A stretch of 64,000 nt of DNA from Pseudarthrobacter enclensis (GCF_001457025.1 NZ_KQ758602.1:1-64000), one strand, 5' to 3'. Positions 8,512 to 17,999 are shown, numbered from the stretch's first letter. The notes: generated from the sequence alone by a model not told the origin. Program-made: numbers and translations.

Positions 8512-9488
8512 TCGTCACGTTCACCGCCAACCCCAGCCTGGACCGCACGGTCGCCCTGCCGGGCCCGCTGCTGCGCGGCGAGGTGCAGCGCGCCGTCTCG
8601 GTGACGCAGGAATCCGGCGGCAAGGGCGTCAACGTCTCACGGGCGCTGGTGGCCTCCGGCCTGGAGTCCCTGGCCGTCCTTCCCGGGGCGGACAGCGACC
8701 CCGTCCTGGCCGGCCTGCGCGCAACCTCCGTGCCGTTCGTTTCCCTGCCCATCGATGAGCCGCTGCGCACCAACGTCGCCCTCACCGAGCCCGGCGGAGT
8801 TACCACCAAGGTCAACGAACCCGGTCCCGTGCTCGATGACAACCAGCAGGAGGCGCTGATCAAGCTCCTGCTGGAGAGCTCCCGCGGTGCCGGCTGGGTT
8901 GTCCTGGCCGGCTCGCTGCCGCCGGGGTTCCCCGCGGATTTCTACGCGACGGCGGCCCGCCGCCTGCGTGCAGCTGCCGACGGCGACGCGCCCCGCATCG
9001 CCGTCGACTCGTCCGGCCAGCCGCTTGCCGCCGCCCTCACCGGCGGCGCAGAAGGCATGCCGGACCTTTTGAAGCCCAACGCCGAGGAACTGGCGGAACT
9101 GGCTGCTGCAGCCGGGTTCGCCACGGCCGCAGCGGACGACCTGGAAGCGGACCCGGCGGCTGCCGCCGAGGCCGCGTCCGCCGTCGTGCGTTCCGGTGTG
9201 GGTGCTGTGCTGGCGACTCTCGGTTCCAAGGGAGCTGTCCTCGTAACGGCCGATGGCGCGTGGCTGGCCACGCATCCGCCGGTCGCCGCAGTGAGCACGG
9301 TGGGCGCGGGAGACTCCGCCCTGGCCGGCTACCTGCTCGCCCACGGCAGGGGCGCCGCCCCGGCCGACTGCCTGCGTCAGGCGGTGGCCCATGGTGCCGC
9401 CGCCGCCTCCCTGCCCGGTTCAACGGTTCCGGCAGTGCACCAAACCACCCCGGATGCCGTAACCATCACGGCCCTTCGAAAGGATTGA
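8508..9488 (+). CDS. fruK: 1-phosphofructokinase
   Basis: This 326-residue PfkB-family kinase phosphorylates fructose 1-phosphate, made by the PTS, to fructose 1,6-bisphosphate. The N-terminal TANPSLDRTV and GGKGVNVSRAL motifs bind the sugar phosphate. The C-terminal TVGAGDSALAGYL contains the catalytic aspartate and anion hole of the PfkB family signature 2. The start overlaps the fruR stop by 4 bp and the next gene starts 2 bp after its stop, so translation is tightly coupled. Length is normal for FruK. Confidence 0.96.
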   Translation: MIVTFTANPSLDRTVALPGPLLRGEVQRAVSVTQESGGKGVNVSRALVASGLESLAVLPGADSDPVLAGLRATSVPFVSLPIDEPLRTNVALTEPGGVTTKVNEPGPVLDDNQQEALIKLLLESSRGAGWVVLAGSLPPGFPADFYATAARRLRAAADGDAPRIAVDSSGQPLAAALTGGAEGMPDLLKPNAEELAELAAAAGFATAAADDLEADPAAAAEAASAVVRSGVGAVLATLGSKGAVLVTADGAWLATHPPVAAVSTVGAGDSALAGYLLAHGRGAAPADCLRQAVAHGAAAASLPGSTVPAVHQTTPDAVTITALRKD

Positions 9489-9490
9489 CA

Positions 9491-11536
9491 GTGACTCAGC
9501 TCATCACCACGGAACTGGTCGAGCTCGACCGGAACCTGGGCAACGACCCCGAGGCGGTGATCCGGCACCTGGCAAGCAAGGTTGCTGCCACCGGACGCGC
9601 AACCGAGGTGGAAGGCCTTTTCGCCGACGCCTACGCCCGCGAGCAGAAGACTGCCACGGGAATCCCCGGCGGCATCGCCATCCCGCACTGCCGCTCCGCC
9701 GCAGTCACCGAGCCCACCCTGGCCATGGCCCGCCTGGATCCGAAGGTGGACTTCGGCGCCAAGGACGGCCCCGCCGACCTGATCTTCTTCATCGCCGCAC
9801 CGGACGGTGCGGACCAGGCCCACCTGAAGCTGCTCTCCAAGCTGGCCCGCTCGCTTATCAAGAAGGACTTCACCGCTGCCCTCCGCGCCGCCGGGACGGA
9901 AGCGGAGATCGTGGAACTGGTGGACGGCGCCCTCGCCGACAAGCCCGCTGCCCACGCCGCGGAGGCACCCGCGGGCGCAGCCCCCGCAGCAGCTGCCGGC
10001 GCCGCGGCCGCACCCGCCGCCGCAGCTGCCTCCGGGTCCGGGCCCAAGCGGCTCGTCGCCGTGACCGCCTGCCCCACCGGCATCGCGCACACCTACATGG
10101 CTGCCGATTCGCTGGTGGCCGCAGCCAAGGAAGCCGGCGTGGACCTGCAGGTGGAAACCCAGGGCTCGTCAGGCGCCAAGGCGCTGGACCCGGCCGTCAT
10201 CGCCGCCGCGGATGCCGTGATCTTCGCCGTGGACGTGGACGTGCGCGGGAAGGAACGCTTCGCCGGCAAGCCCGTGATCAATGCGCCCGTCAAGCGCGGC
10301 ATCGACGAACCCGCCAAGATGGTCCAGGAGGCGCTGGCGGCGGCAGAGGACCCGCACGCACGCCGGGTCCCGCACTTCGGCGCGGAGGAACAGGCCGAGC
10401 AGGCAGCCGCCGAGAAGGGCGAGCACATCGGCCAGAAGCTCAAGAGGGCCCTGCTCACCGGTGTCTCCTACATGATCCCGTTCGTGGCCGGCGGCGGCCT
10501 GCTGATCGCCCTGGGCTTCCTGCTGGGCGGCTACGACATCACCGGCGTCGCGGACAAGGTGGTCTTGGAAAACAGCTTCGCCAACCTTCCCGAGGGCGGC
10601 CTGGCCATCTACCTGGGTGCGGTGTTCTTCAAGATCGGCGCCCTGTCCATGGGCTTCCTGGTGCCCGCACTGGCCGGCTACATCGCCTACGCCATCGCGG
10701 ACCGGCCCGGCATCGCCCCCGGTTTCGTGGCAGGCGCCGTGTCCGGCTTCATGGGCGCCGGCTTCCTGGGCGGTATTGTGGGCGGCCTGCTGGCCGGCTA
10801 CATCGCCCACCTGATCGGCACCTGGCAGGTGGCCCGCTGGCTGCGCGGCCTGATGCCTGTGGTCATCATCCCGCTGTTGGCTTCCATCGTGGCTTCCGGC
10901 CTGATGTTCCTGGTCCTCGGCGGCCCGATCGCCGGGCTCACCACCGCCCTGAACGGCTGGCTGTCCGGCATGACCGGCGCTTCCGCGATCGTCCTGGGCA
11001 TCATCCTGGGCCTGATGATGTGCTTCGACCTGGGCGGACCGGTCAACAAGGTGGCCTACGCCTTCGCCGTGGCCGGCCTCAGCGCCGGCAGCGCCACCAA
11101 CCAGGCGCCGTGGCAGATCATGGCCACCGTCATGGCGGCCGGCATGGTTCCGCCGCTGGCCATGGCCCTGGCCACCGTCCTGGACAAGAAGCTCTTCAGC
11201 CTGGCTGAGCGCGAAAACGGCAAGGCGGCTTGGCTGCTGGGCGCATCCTTCATCTCCGAAGGAGCCATCCCGTTCGCCGCGGCCGACCCGCTGCGCGTCA
11301 TCCCCGCCAGCATGCTGGGCGGCGCACTCACCGGTGCGCTCACCATGGCGTTCAATGTCACCTCCCAGGCACCCCACGGCGGCATCTTCGTGTTCTTCGC
11401 CATCGGCAACGTGCTGATGTTCATCGTTTCGATCATCGCGGGCACCGTGGTCAGCGCCCTGGCCGTGGTGGCCCTGAAGCGCTGGGCAGCCCCGAAGACC
11501 ACTGCTACCGTGGAGACCGTCCCAGCAACGGTCTGA
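9491..11536 (+). CDS. fruA: PTS fructose transporter, fused EIIABC
   Basis: This 681-residue membrane permease phosphorylates fructose to fructose 1-phosphate during uptake. Domain order is EIIA (about 1-145, phospho-His at H66 in GIAIPHC), an Ala/Pro-rich linker (about 152-185), EIIB (about 186-285, phospho-Cys C194 in TACPTGIAHTYMAA), then EIIC (about 305-665) with roughly nine to ten membrane segments. The start is taken as GTG at 9491, preceded by GAAAGGA at the end of fruK. The open frame upstream to 9260 is only the fruK shadow. All three active domains look intact. Enzyme I (ptsI) is not in the window. Confidence 0.96.
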   Translation: MTQLITTELVELDRNLGNDPEAVIRHLASKVAATGRATEVEGLFADAYAREQKTATGIPGGIAIPHCRSAAVTEPTLAMARLDPKVDFGAKDGPADLIFFIAAPDGADQAHLKLLSKLARSLIKKDFTAALRAAGTEAEIVELVDGALADKPAAHAAEAPAGAAPAAAAGAAAAPAAAAASGSGPKRLVAVTACPTGIAHTYMAADSLVAAAKEAGVDLQVETQGSSGAKALDPAVIAAADAVIFAVDVDVRGKERFAGKPVINAPVKRGIDEPAKMVQEALAAAEDPHARRVPHFGAEEQAEQAAAEKGEHIGQKLKRALLTGVSYMIPFVAGGGLLIALGFLLGGYDITGVADKVVLENSFANLPEGGLAIYLGAVFFKIGALSMGFLVPALAGYIAYAIADRPGIAPGFVAGAVSGFMGAGFLGGIVGGLLAGYIAHLIGTWQVARWLRGLMPVVIIPLLASIVASGLMFLVLGGPIAGLTTALNGWLSGMTGASAIVLGIILGLMMCFDLGGPVNKVAYAFAVAGLSAGSATNQAPWQIMATVMAAGMVPPLAMALATVLDKKLFSLAERENGKAAWLLGASFISEGAIPFAAADPLRVIPASMLGGALTGALTMAFNVTSQAPHGGIFVFFAIGNVLMFIVSIIAGTVVSALAVVALKRWAAPKTTATVETVPATV

Positions 11537-11600
11537 CCGCGGCCCCATCCACTACCTCAACGGCCCCATGAACCGGGACCGAAAGACAAAAGGAGCAACA

Positions 11601-11879
11601 ATGCCAGAACGCACCGCAACCGTCGCCAGCCGCGTGGGCCTGCACGCCCGCCCTGCCGCGATTTTCGCCGAGGCAGCCGGGGAGTTCGACCTGGACATCA
11701 CCATTGCCAAGGAAGGCGAGCCCGCCGATGAGGCCATGGACGCCGCCAGCATCCTGTCCCTCATGAGCCTGGGCGCTTCGCACGGCGACAAGGTTGTCCT
11801 CCGCGCCGAGGGCGCAGGCGCCGATGACGCCCTGGAGCGCCTGGTGCAGATCCTGGAAACGGACCACGACGCCGAGTAG
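11601..11879 (+). CDS. ptsH: Phosphocarrier protein HPr
   Basis: This 92-residue HPr carries the active-site histidine H15 in VGLHARPA and the conserved ASILSLMSLG helix, where S50 sits at the place of the regulatory serine of Firmicute HPr. It transfers phosphate from Enzyme I to the EIIA domain of FruA. The ATG at 11601 follows AAAGGAG. It lies 64 bp after fruA as the last gene of the operon and is followed by a strong hairpin. Whether S50 is ever phosphorylated here is unknown; I see no HPr kinase in the window. Confidence 0.95.
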   Translation: MPERTATVASRVGLHARPAAIFAEAAGEFDLDITIAKEGEPADEAMDAASILSLMSLGASHGDKVVLRAEGAGADDALERLVQILETDHDAE

Positions 11880-11907
11880 CAACCGGTGCGCCTGGCGCAC
11901 GCAGCCG

Positions 11908-11954
11908 GCGGCCGCCGTCGGGCTTCCCTTGTGGGAATGTCCGACGGCGGCCGC
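11908..11954 (+). terminator. Terminator after ptsH
   Basis: A 14-bp perfect stem (11908-11921 with 11941-11954) is topped by a second small stem TTCCC/GGGAA (11924-11928 with 11933-11937). It ends the fru operon and probably also serves the convergent SRPBCC gene. Confidence 0.8.
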
Positions 11955-11974
11955 TTGGCTTTAACGCCGTCCGC

Positions 11975-12406
11975 TCAGGGGCGCTCGGCGATTCCCTTCA
12001 CGTCCGCCAGCAGCTTGTCCCACATGCCCTTGGCGTGCCCGGCCGCGGCGGCGTCGGCGTTGTTGTCCTGCTCGAGCGTCAGGTGCGTTCCGCCGTCGCG
12101 GTCCTGCAGGGTCCAGGTCAGGGTGTGGTGGTTCTCCGGGATGTCCTCGTCGCCGCTGAGGGCGCTGAAGTGGGTGTGGACCAGCCTGTGCCCGGGGTCG
12201 ACCGCCAGGACCTTCCCTTTGTCCTGGTAGGGCTTGCCGTCCCATTCGCCGGACCAGGTGATGGGGCTTCCCACCGCCCAGTCCGTTTCCAGGTCCGTTC
12301 CGAACATGAACTCCTTTGCGGCGGCAGGGTCCGTGATGACGTCCCAGACGCGCTGCCGCGGGGCGTCAATGAGGATCGTGGACGTTGCCGTGAAGCCCCC
12401 GGGCAT
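11975..12406 (-). CDS. SRPBCC (AHSA1/START-like) domain protein
   Basis: This 143-residue protein has the SRPBCC start-domain pattern: ATSTILIDAPRQRVWDVITDPAAAKEFMFG at the N-terminus, a GSPITWSGEWDGKPYQDKG middle and a long C-terminal helix. Such proteins form a hydrophobic cavity and bind or act on small ligands; no catalytic residues are evident. The ATG lies one base after the stop of the upstream methyltransferase gene, so the two are translationally coupled. Function is unknown beyond the fold. Confidence 0.82.
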   Translation of the reverse strand: MPGGFTATSTILIDAPRQRVWDVITDPAAAKEFMFGTDLETDWAVGSPITWSGEWDGKPYQDKGKVLAVDPGHRLVHTHFSALSGDEDIPENHHTLTWTLQDRDGGTHLTLEQDNNADAAAAGHAKGMWDKLLADVKGIAERP

Positions 12407-12407
12407 G

Positions 12408-13250
12408 TCACGCCTTCCGAGCGGTCAGCAGCAGGTACTCCCACTCCATCTGGAACGGGATGTCGCCGTGGGCGTCGCCGTAGGACTCGGCGAGGCCGGC
12501 CAGAGCCTGGTCCAGTTCCTTCGCCCTGTCAGCGTCCGCCCCGAGGAACTTGTACACCGAGATGGTGGGGCCGTAATGGGATTTGAAGTAGCGCACAAAA
12601 TCCATGGGCTGGTGGAAGCTGCGCACCGCCAGGGTCTGCTTGCGCGCCGTCACGTCCGTGATCCTGTCCCCCATCAGGCTGCGGACGTGGTCCTCGCTTC
12701 CCCACTGCGGCGCTGGCTGGGCGCCCGGCGGAGGGGGCGGCGCGAACGGTTTCATGGTGGCGAACATCTGGCCGATGAATCCCTCCGGCGTCCAGCTCAG
12801 CAGTCCGATGCTGCCGCCGGGCTTGCAGACGCGCACGATTTCATCCGCCGCCCGCTGGTGGTGCGGGGCGAACATGGCGCCCAGGCAGGACATGACGACG
12901 TCGAACTCGCCGTCCGCGAACGGCAGCGCCTCCACATCGGCTTCTTTCCATTCCAGGCCCACTCCCCGGTTGGCGGCCTCACGCCGGCCCGCCTCGAAGA
13001 GCTCGGGCGTGAGGTCCGCGGCCACCACCTTGGCACCCATCATGGCCGCAGGGATGGCTGCGTTGCCCGAGCCGGCGGCCACGTCCAGCACCTTGTGCCG
13101 GGAGCGGACACCGCAGGCCTCCACCAGGATGGCGCCCAGGTCCAGGAGCATTTCATCCGCCAGGGCCGGGTAGTCTCCCGAGGCCCACATGGCCCGGTGC
13201 TTCTGTTTCAGCGCCCGGTCCGCCTGTACCTCATCTGTCTGTTCAGTCAT
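12408..13250 (-). CDS. Class I SAM-dependent methyltransferase
   Basis: This 280-residue protein has a Rossmann methyltransferase core. Motif I is VLDVAAGSGN (about 54-63), the acidic loop after strand 2 is VVAADLTPE, and motif IV-like residues are FDVVMSCLGAMFAPHH. It belongs to the Methyltransf_11/25 type acting on small molecules. It is first in a two-gene minus-strand unit with the SRPBCC protein. The product ligand or substrate is not recognisable from sequence. The ATG at 13250 is retained as the likely start. Confidence 0.85.
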   Translation of the reverse strand: MTEQTDEVQADRALKQKHRAMWASGDYPALADEMLLDLGAILVEACGVRSRHKVLDVAAGSGNAAIPAAMMGAKVVAADLTPELFEAGRREAANRGVGLEWKEADVEALPFADGEFDVVMSCLGAMFAPHHQRAADEIVRVCKPGGSIGLLSWTPEGFIGQMFATMKPFAPPPPPGAQPAPQWGSEDHVRSLMGDRITDVTARKQTLAVRSFHQPMDFVRYFKSHYGPTISVYKFLGADADRAKELDQALAGLAESYGDAHGDIPFQMEWEYLLLTARKA

Positions 13251-13395
13251 GGTCCGCGCTCCTCATCGAGCCGTTGGAGTGTCAGCACGCTGCGGGCACA
13301 GCGGAGGCTGCGATGCGACTCATTCTGGCCGCGCAGGACCATGGTGTAAAGGCTGCCGCAGCAGGCCGCCGGCCCTCCGCAGCCCGCGGACCGGT

Positions 13396-14562
13396 TCAGG
13401 CGGGCTTCCGCGCCCGGGTGGTGGTCTTCGCGGCCGGCTTCGCTGCGGTCTTTGAGGCCGCCGATTTGCTGCCCGCCGGCTTGCTGTCCGTTGCCTTGGT
13501 GGCCTTCGATGCGGTGGAGGCGGCCTTCGCCGTGCCGGATTTTGCACCGCCGGTGCTGCCGGACTTTGCGGAGGTTGACCTGGTTGCCGTGGTTTTTGAC
13601 GCGGTGGATTTTGCAGCGGTGGACCGGGTACCTGAGGTGGTTTTCGAGGCAGCAGTCCCGGTTCCGGACGACCGTGCTCCGGAGGACTTCCGCGCGGGCT
13701 TGGCCGCCTCGTCTTCCTCCTCCTCTGCGCCCTCAGAGTCACCGGAACCAGCTGGGGACGACGACGACGCGGAACCGCCGCGCTTCCGGTCCAGGCTCCG
13801 CTTCAGGGCCTCCATCAGGTCGATGACCTCACCCTTTCCGCCCTCGCCGGCCTCCACGCCGAACGTTTCTTCGGTATCCAGGGACTCGCCCTGCTCCAGC
13901 TTGGCGTCAATCAGGGTACGCAGCTGCACCTGGTAGTCATCCGTGAAGGACTCCGGTTCGAAGTCCGCAGCCATGGATTCCACCAGCGCGGCCGACATGT
14001 CCCGCTCCTGCGCGGAAATCCGGATGTCGGCGTCCAGGGACGGGAAGTTCGCTTCGCGCACCTCATCAGGCCACAGGAGGGACTGCAGCACCAGGACGTC
14101 GTCCTTGATCCGCAGCGCGCCCAGCCGGGTCTTCTCCCGCAGGGCGAACTGGACGATGGCCACGCGGTCCGTGTCCTCCAGGGCGCGCCGGAGCAGCACA
14201 TACGCCTTGGGCGATTTTGAGTCCGGCTCCAGGTAGTAGCTCTTCTCGAACATCATCGGTTCGAGCTGGTCCGAGGGGACGAACTGCACCACTTCGATCT
14301 CGTGGCTGTTCTCCGCGGGGATGGACTTCAGCTCGTCCTTGGAAAGGATCACCGTGCGGCCATCCTCCTCGAACGCCTTCTCGATGTCCGAGTAGTCGAT
14401 CACCTGGCTGCAGACTTCGCAACGGCGCTGGTAGCGGATCCTGCCGCCGTCTGCGTTGTGAACCTGGTGCAGACTGATGTCATGATCCTCTGTGGCGCTG
14501 TAGACCTTGACTGGCACGTTGACCAGCCCAAACGCGATGGCACCCTTCCAGATGGCTCTCAT
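13396..14562 (-). CDS. ku: Non-homologous end joining protein Ku
   Basis: This 388-residue Ku homodimer subunit binds broken DNA ends and recruits LigD. The core (about 1-260) starts MRAIWKGAIAFGLVNVPVKVYSATE, the bacterial Ku hallmark. A CxxC pair is at C50/C53 region (RRCEVCSQ). Beyond the core is a ~125-residue tail, first acidic (GAEEEEDEAA), then Lys/Ala/Ser/Thr-rich with short SKT/AKS repeats, resembling histone H1 tails. Such basic tails in other bacterial Ku proteins bind DNA and influence sliding. The start at 14562 is set by the conserved N-terminus; the open frame runs further upstream but overlaps the ligD leader. It is divergent from ligD with 40 bp between starts. Confidence 0.95.
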   Translation of the reverse strand: MRAIWKGAIAFGLVNVPVKVYSATEDHDISLHQVHNADGGRIRYQRRCEVCSQVIDYSDIEKAFEEDGRTVILSKDELKSIPAENSHEIEVVQFVPSDQLEPMMFEKSYYLEPDSKSPKAYVLLRRALEDTDRVAIVQFALREKTRLGALRIKDDVLVLQSLLWPDEVREANFPSLDADIRISAQERDMSAALVESMAADFEPESFTDDYQVQLRTLIDAKLEQGESLDTEETFGVEAGEGGKGEVIDLMEALKRSLDRKRGGSASSSSPAGSGDSEGAEEEEDEAAKPARKSSGARSSGTGTAASKTTSGTRSTAAKSTASKTTATRSTSAKSGSTGGAKSGTAKAASTASKATKATDSKPAGSKSAASKTAAKPAAKTTTRARKPA

Positions 14563-14602
14563 CACTCCAGTCAACAGCACGCAGGGCCGGAGGTGAAGAC
14601 CC

Positions 14603-17080
14603 ATGGCCGGTAAGGAGCGTGTCCGGGTGGCCGGGCGGGAGCTGACGCTCACCAACCTGGACAAGGTCATCTACCCGGAATCCGGCACCACCAAGGCCGA
14701 TGTCCTGGCCTACTACGCCGCAGTGGCCCATGTACTCATCCCGGCAGCGGCCAACCGGCCCGCCACCCGGAAGCGCTGGGTCAATGGGGTGGGCACGGCG
14801 GACAAACCGGGTGAGGTCTTCTTCCAGAAAAACCTGGAGGATTCCGCGCCGGGATGGCTCCCCCGGGCAGCAATCACCCACAAGGACCGCACCATCCACT
14901 ACCCCCTGGTCAACGACGCCGCCGTGCTCACATGGTTCGGGCAAATCAACTCGCTCGAAATCCACGTTCCCCAGTGGCGGGTGGACTCCCACGGCAACCA
15001 GCTGAACCCGGACCGGCTGGTCCTGGACCTGGACCCGGGTGAGGGCGCCGGGCTGCCGGAATGCCGGGAGGTGGCGCTGCTGGCCCGCGACATCCTGCAG
15101 GACGTGGGGCTGGACCCGGTGCCCGTCACCAGCGGCAGCAAGGGCATCCACCTCTATGCCCCGCTGGACGGCTCGCAGACCTCGGACCAGGTGTCCGCCT
15201 TTGCCCGCGAGCTGGCCCGCGCCCTGGAGTCCGACCATCCGGACCTTGCGGTCAGCGACATGAAAAAGACCCTCCGCCGGGGCAAGGTGCTGGTGGACTG
15301 GAGCCAGAACAATGCGGCCAAGACCACCATCGTGCCGTATTCACTGCGCGGCCGCCCCACCCCGATGGTGGCCGCACCGCGGACGTGGCGGGAGATCAGC
15401 TCGCCGCGCCTCAAGCACCTCGACTACCAGGAGGTGCTGCAGCGGGTGCGGGACGGCAAGGACCCGTTCGCCGCCGTCGTCCGCTCCGCCGGCGCGGCAG
15501 ACGCCGGGGCCGGGCACGACGGCGCCCGGGACGACGGCAATCCCCGCCTGGAAAAGTACCGTTCCATGCGCGACCCCGGGGCAACGCCGGAACCTTTCAG
15601 CGGCCAGGCGGGCAGCGGCAACGCCTTCGTCATCCAGGAGCACCATGCCAGCCGCCTGCACTGGGACCTCCGGCTGGAGCATGAAGGAGTGCTCGCCTCG
15701 TGGGCCCTGCCCAAGGGGATTCCCGAGTCCGGCGGCAAGAACCACCTTGCGGTGCAGACCGAGGACCACCCCATGGACTACCTCACCTTCCACGGCACCA
15801 TCCCCAAGGGCGAGTACGGTGCGGGCGAGATGTTTATCTGGGACACCGGCACCTACGAACTGCATAAGTGGATCAACGGCAAGGAAGTCATCGTGACCCT
15901 CACCGGCTCCGGGAACGGGGGCCTGGGCGGCCCCACCAAGGTCGCCCTGATCCACACCGGGCGGGGCCGGGACAAGGACGCGGAGAAGCAATGGCTCATC
16001 CACCTCATGGACGGCGAACACCAGGGCGCACGACGGCGGGACGCACCGTGGTCCGTCACGCCGGCGGAGGGAGCGGGGCCGGCGAAGGATTCCGCAGAAT
16101 CAGCGGGAACCGGCCCTCTGCCGCCGGAGGACCGCAGGCCGATGATGGCCACGTCCGGCACCGAGGCGGACCTCGCCGGCAGCGACTGGCAGGTTGAACT
16201 CAAGTGGGACGGGGTCAGGGCCATCCTGGTGGCGGACCGGCAATCCATCCGCATTTTCAGCCGCAACGGCAACGACGTCACCAAGACCTACCCTGAACTC
16301 ACGGACCGTTCCTGCTGGCCGGAGCAGTCCTTCGTGGCCGACGGCGAGATCATCGCCCTCGGCCCTGCCGGCAGGCCGGACTTCGGCCTCCTCCAGGGGC
16401 GGATGAAGCTGACCAAGGCGGCCGACGTTGCCCGGGCCCGCACCGCCATTCCCGTGCGGCTGGTGCTCTTCGACCTCCTGCAGGACGGGGACAAGGACCT
16501 CCGCCGCCTGCCGCTGGCCACACGGCGCCGCCGGCTCGAACAGTTCTACCGGCCCTCCGACTGCCCGGTGGACCTGTCCATGGTGCTTGACGATCCGATC
16601 CGCAACATCATGGACAGCGCACAGGAACTGGGCCTGGAAGGGGTGATGGCCAAGCGGACGGACAGCAGGTACGTCAGCGGCCAACGCACCCGCACCTGGA
16701 TCAAGCTCAAAACCGAGCGGACCCAGGAAGTGGTGGTGGGCGGCTGGAGGCCCGGGAAGGGCGGCCGCCAGGAGACCGTGGGGTCGCTGCTGGTCGGAAT
16801 TCCGGAGGGCGGCAAGCTGCAGTACGTCGGGCGCGTGGGCAGCGGCTTCAGCGGCCGTGAACTGGCGGAGCTGCGGCAGACGGTGGAACAGTTGGCCCGG
16901 AAAACGTCCCCGTTCCATGAGGTCCCCCGGCCTGACGCCGCGGACGCCCACTGGGTGGCACCGCGGCTCGTGGGTGAAGTGACCTACGGCGAATGGACCG
17001 GCCCGGGGAGGCTCCGGCATCCGCGCTGGCGGGGTTGGCGTCTGGACAAGGACCCGTCCGAGGTGGTCCGGGAGGCCTGA
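14603..17080 (+). CDS. ligD: Multifunctional ATP-dependent DNA ligase LigD
   Basis: This 825-residue NHEJ enzyme has domain order polymerase/primase (about 10-300, metal-binding DLDPGEG), 3'-phosphoesterase (about 325-480, with HHASRLHWDLRLE and HGTIPKGEYGAG) and ATP-dependent ligase (about 505-815). The adenylated lysine is K534 in ELKWDGVRA. This Pol-PE-Lig order matches mycobacterial LigD. It fills in, trims and seals double-strand breaks held by Ku. The gene is divergent from ku, with both promoters and ribosome-binding sites packed into 40 bp, so co-regulation is likely. All catalytic motifs look intact. Confidence 0.96.
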   Translation: MAGKERVRVAGRELTLTNLDKVIYPESGTTKADVLAYYAAVAHVLIPAAANRPATRKRWVNGVGTADKPGEVFFQKNLEDSAPGWLPRAAITHKDRTIHYPLVNDAAVLTWFGQINSLEIHVPQWRVDSHGNQLNPDRLVLDLDPGEGAGLPECREVALLARDILQDVGLDPVPVTSGSKGIHLYAPLDGSQTSDQVSAFARELARALESDHPDLAVSDMKKTLRRGKVLVDWSQNNAAKTTIVPYSLRGRPTPMVAAPRTWREISSPRLKHLDYQEVLQRVRDGKDPFAAVVRSAGAADAGAGHDGARDDGNPRLEKYRSMRDPGATPEPFSGQAGSGNAFVIQEHHASRLHWDLRLEHEGVLASWALPKGIPESGGKNHLAVQTEDHPMDYLTFHGTIPKGEYGAGEMFIWDTGTYELHKWINGKEVIVTLTGSGNGGLGGPTKVALIHTGRGRDKDAEKQWLIHLMDGEHQGARRRDAPWSVTPAEGAGPAKDSAESAGTGPLPPEDRRPMMATSGTEADLAGSDWQVELKWDGVRAILVADRQSIRIFSRNGNDVTKTYPELTDRSCWPEQSFVADGEIIALGPAGRPDFGLLQGRMKLTKAADVARARTAIPVRLVLFDLLQDGDKDLRRLPLATRRRRLEQFYRPSDCPVDLSMVLDDPIRNIMDSAQELGLEGVMAKRTDSRYVSGQRTRTWIKLKTERTQEVVVGGWRPGKGGRQETVGSLLVGIPEGGKLQYVGRVGSGFSGRELAELRQTVEQLARKTSPFHEVPRPDAADAHWVAPRLVGEVTYGEWTGPGRLRHPRWRGWRLDKDPSEVVREA

Positions 17081-17134
17081 TGGTCCCTGTCGCGGACCGG
17101 CGCGGCGGCTCCTGCGACGCGCAAACTCGTCCGG

Positions 17135-17192
17135 GACGCGGAAATTCCCTGTCGCACCTCTCATAGGGGGTGCGCCAGGGAATTTCCGTGTC
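17135..17192 (+). terminator. Hairpin between ligD and the convergent small gene
   Basis: A long imperfect inverted repeat pairs GACGCGGAAATTCCCTG (17135-17151) with its near-complement ending at 17192; GGTGCG/CGCACC extends the stem across a short loop. It could terminate from both sides. Its base composition resembles dispersed intergenic palindromes, so it may also be a repeat-family copy. Confidence 0.6.
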
Positions 17193-17218
17193 GGTAATGA
17201 AGATGCGGTTCGCCCTTC

Positions 17219-17476
17219 CTAGGACGAGTGCGGCATCTGCGGCCTGCTGGTCCGGTGGACGGCGGTAACGGAGGCCTCGTGGCCCATCCGGCCGTGGCCG
17301 CTCCCCCGGTCCTTCGGGTGCCGCCGCTTGCCGTTGCCGTCCGGCCAGGAGTTCTGCTGCGGCAGTCCGGACCCGCCGCCGGCCGCCGGGGCCGGGAGGT
17401 CCGGGGTGGCCATGGCCGCCGCGAGGTGGTCGGCCAGCTCGGGTTTGATGTTGGATGTGCGGTGTTCGTCAGCCAT
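17219..17476 (-). CDS. Small hypothetical protein, Gly/Pro/His-rich
   Basis: This 85-residue protein (start MADEHRTSNIKPELADHLAAAMA) has a good GGAAAGGAA ribosome-binding site before its ATG. After an amphipathic N-terminal helix it becomes low-complexity and basic (GKRRHPKDRGSGHGRMGHE). It has no transmembrane segment or signal. I do not recognise a family. It is convergent with ligD and has no partner gene, with 520 bp of non-coding DNA upstream. The ribosome-binding site argues that it is real; function is unknown. Confidence 0.6.
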   Translation of the reverse strand: MADEHRTSNIKPELADHLAAAMATPDLPAPAAGGGSGLPQQNSWPDGNGKRRHPKDRGSGHGRMGHEASVTAVHRTSRPQMPHSS

Positions 17477-17999
17477 TGTTCTTCCTTTCCACGATGAAAC
17501 GAAGTCTTGGAGAATGCGAGGCCGCTAGGGCCTGCGGTTTGCCGGGGGTACCGGCACGTGAGGCGCTGCAGCACACTGCAGCGGCGAGGCGTGATGGCTC
17601 GGTGACGGTCGGCGGTGAACCTTCCCCGCTGCGCGCGGCCGACTACTCAAACAGCAAGATTCCCATTGCTCCACCTTAGGCACCGGCCCGGCGCCTGTGA
17701 ACCCCCGAATTGCCGTGGCGCAGATCACAGCAGGCGTACAATGGCGGCGTGAACGGCGCCTGAACAACCCGATGTGGAAAAAGATTCGGTAACGATGGTC
17801 ACAACCAGCGCGCATCCCAGTGCTGGCGCTGGAAAACACCGGAAAACAACCCGGAGAAGTTGGCCCGAACGGGGCTCAAATGGGTTGACAATACGGCATC
17901 GACGAGGCGTGCGCTACAAAATCCGCGTAAAATTGAAGGCCTGCCCGGAGCGGGGCAGCAAGTAGTCGCAAGCAAATGACCTCCACAGGAGTTGCCCAA
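17477..17999. other. 523-bp intergenic region without a supported gene
   Basis: Only short overlapping frames without ribosome-binding sites are present. A TTGACA lies at 17885-17890, but no -10 hexamer stands at proper spacing: TACAAA (17915) gives 24 bp. A small GC hairpin, CTGCCCGGAGCGGGGCAG, ends about 40 bp before the MHS transporter start. The promoters of the two divergent flanking genes must lie here; I cannot place them with confidence. Confidence 0.5.

Noticed and set aside
10169..11548. 459-codon frame antisense to the fructose PTS gene
   Set aside because: Same shadow pattern; the sense frame has intact EIIA, EIIB and EIIC motifs.
17885..17920. Sigma-70 promoter for the MHS transporter
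   Set aside because: TTGACA is exact but TACAAA stands 24 bp away and no hexamer lies at 16-18 bp.
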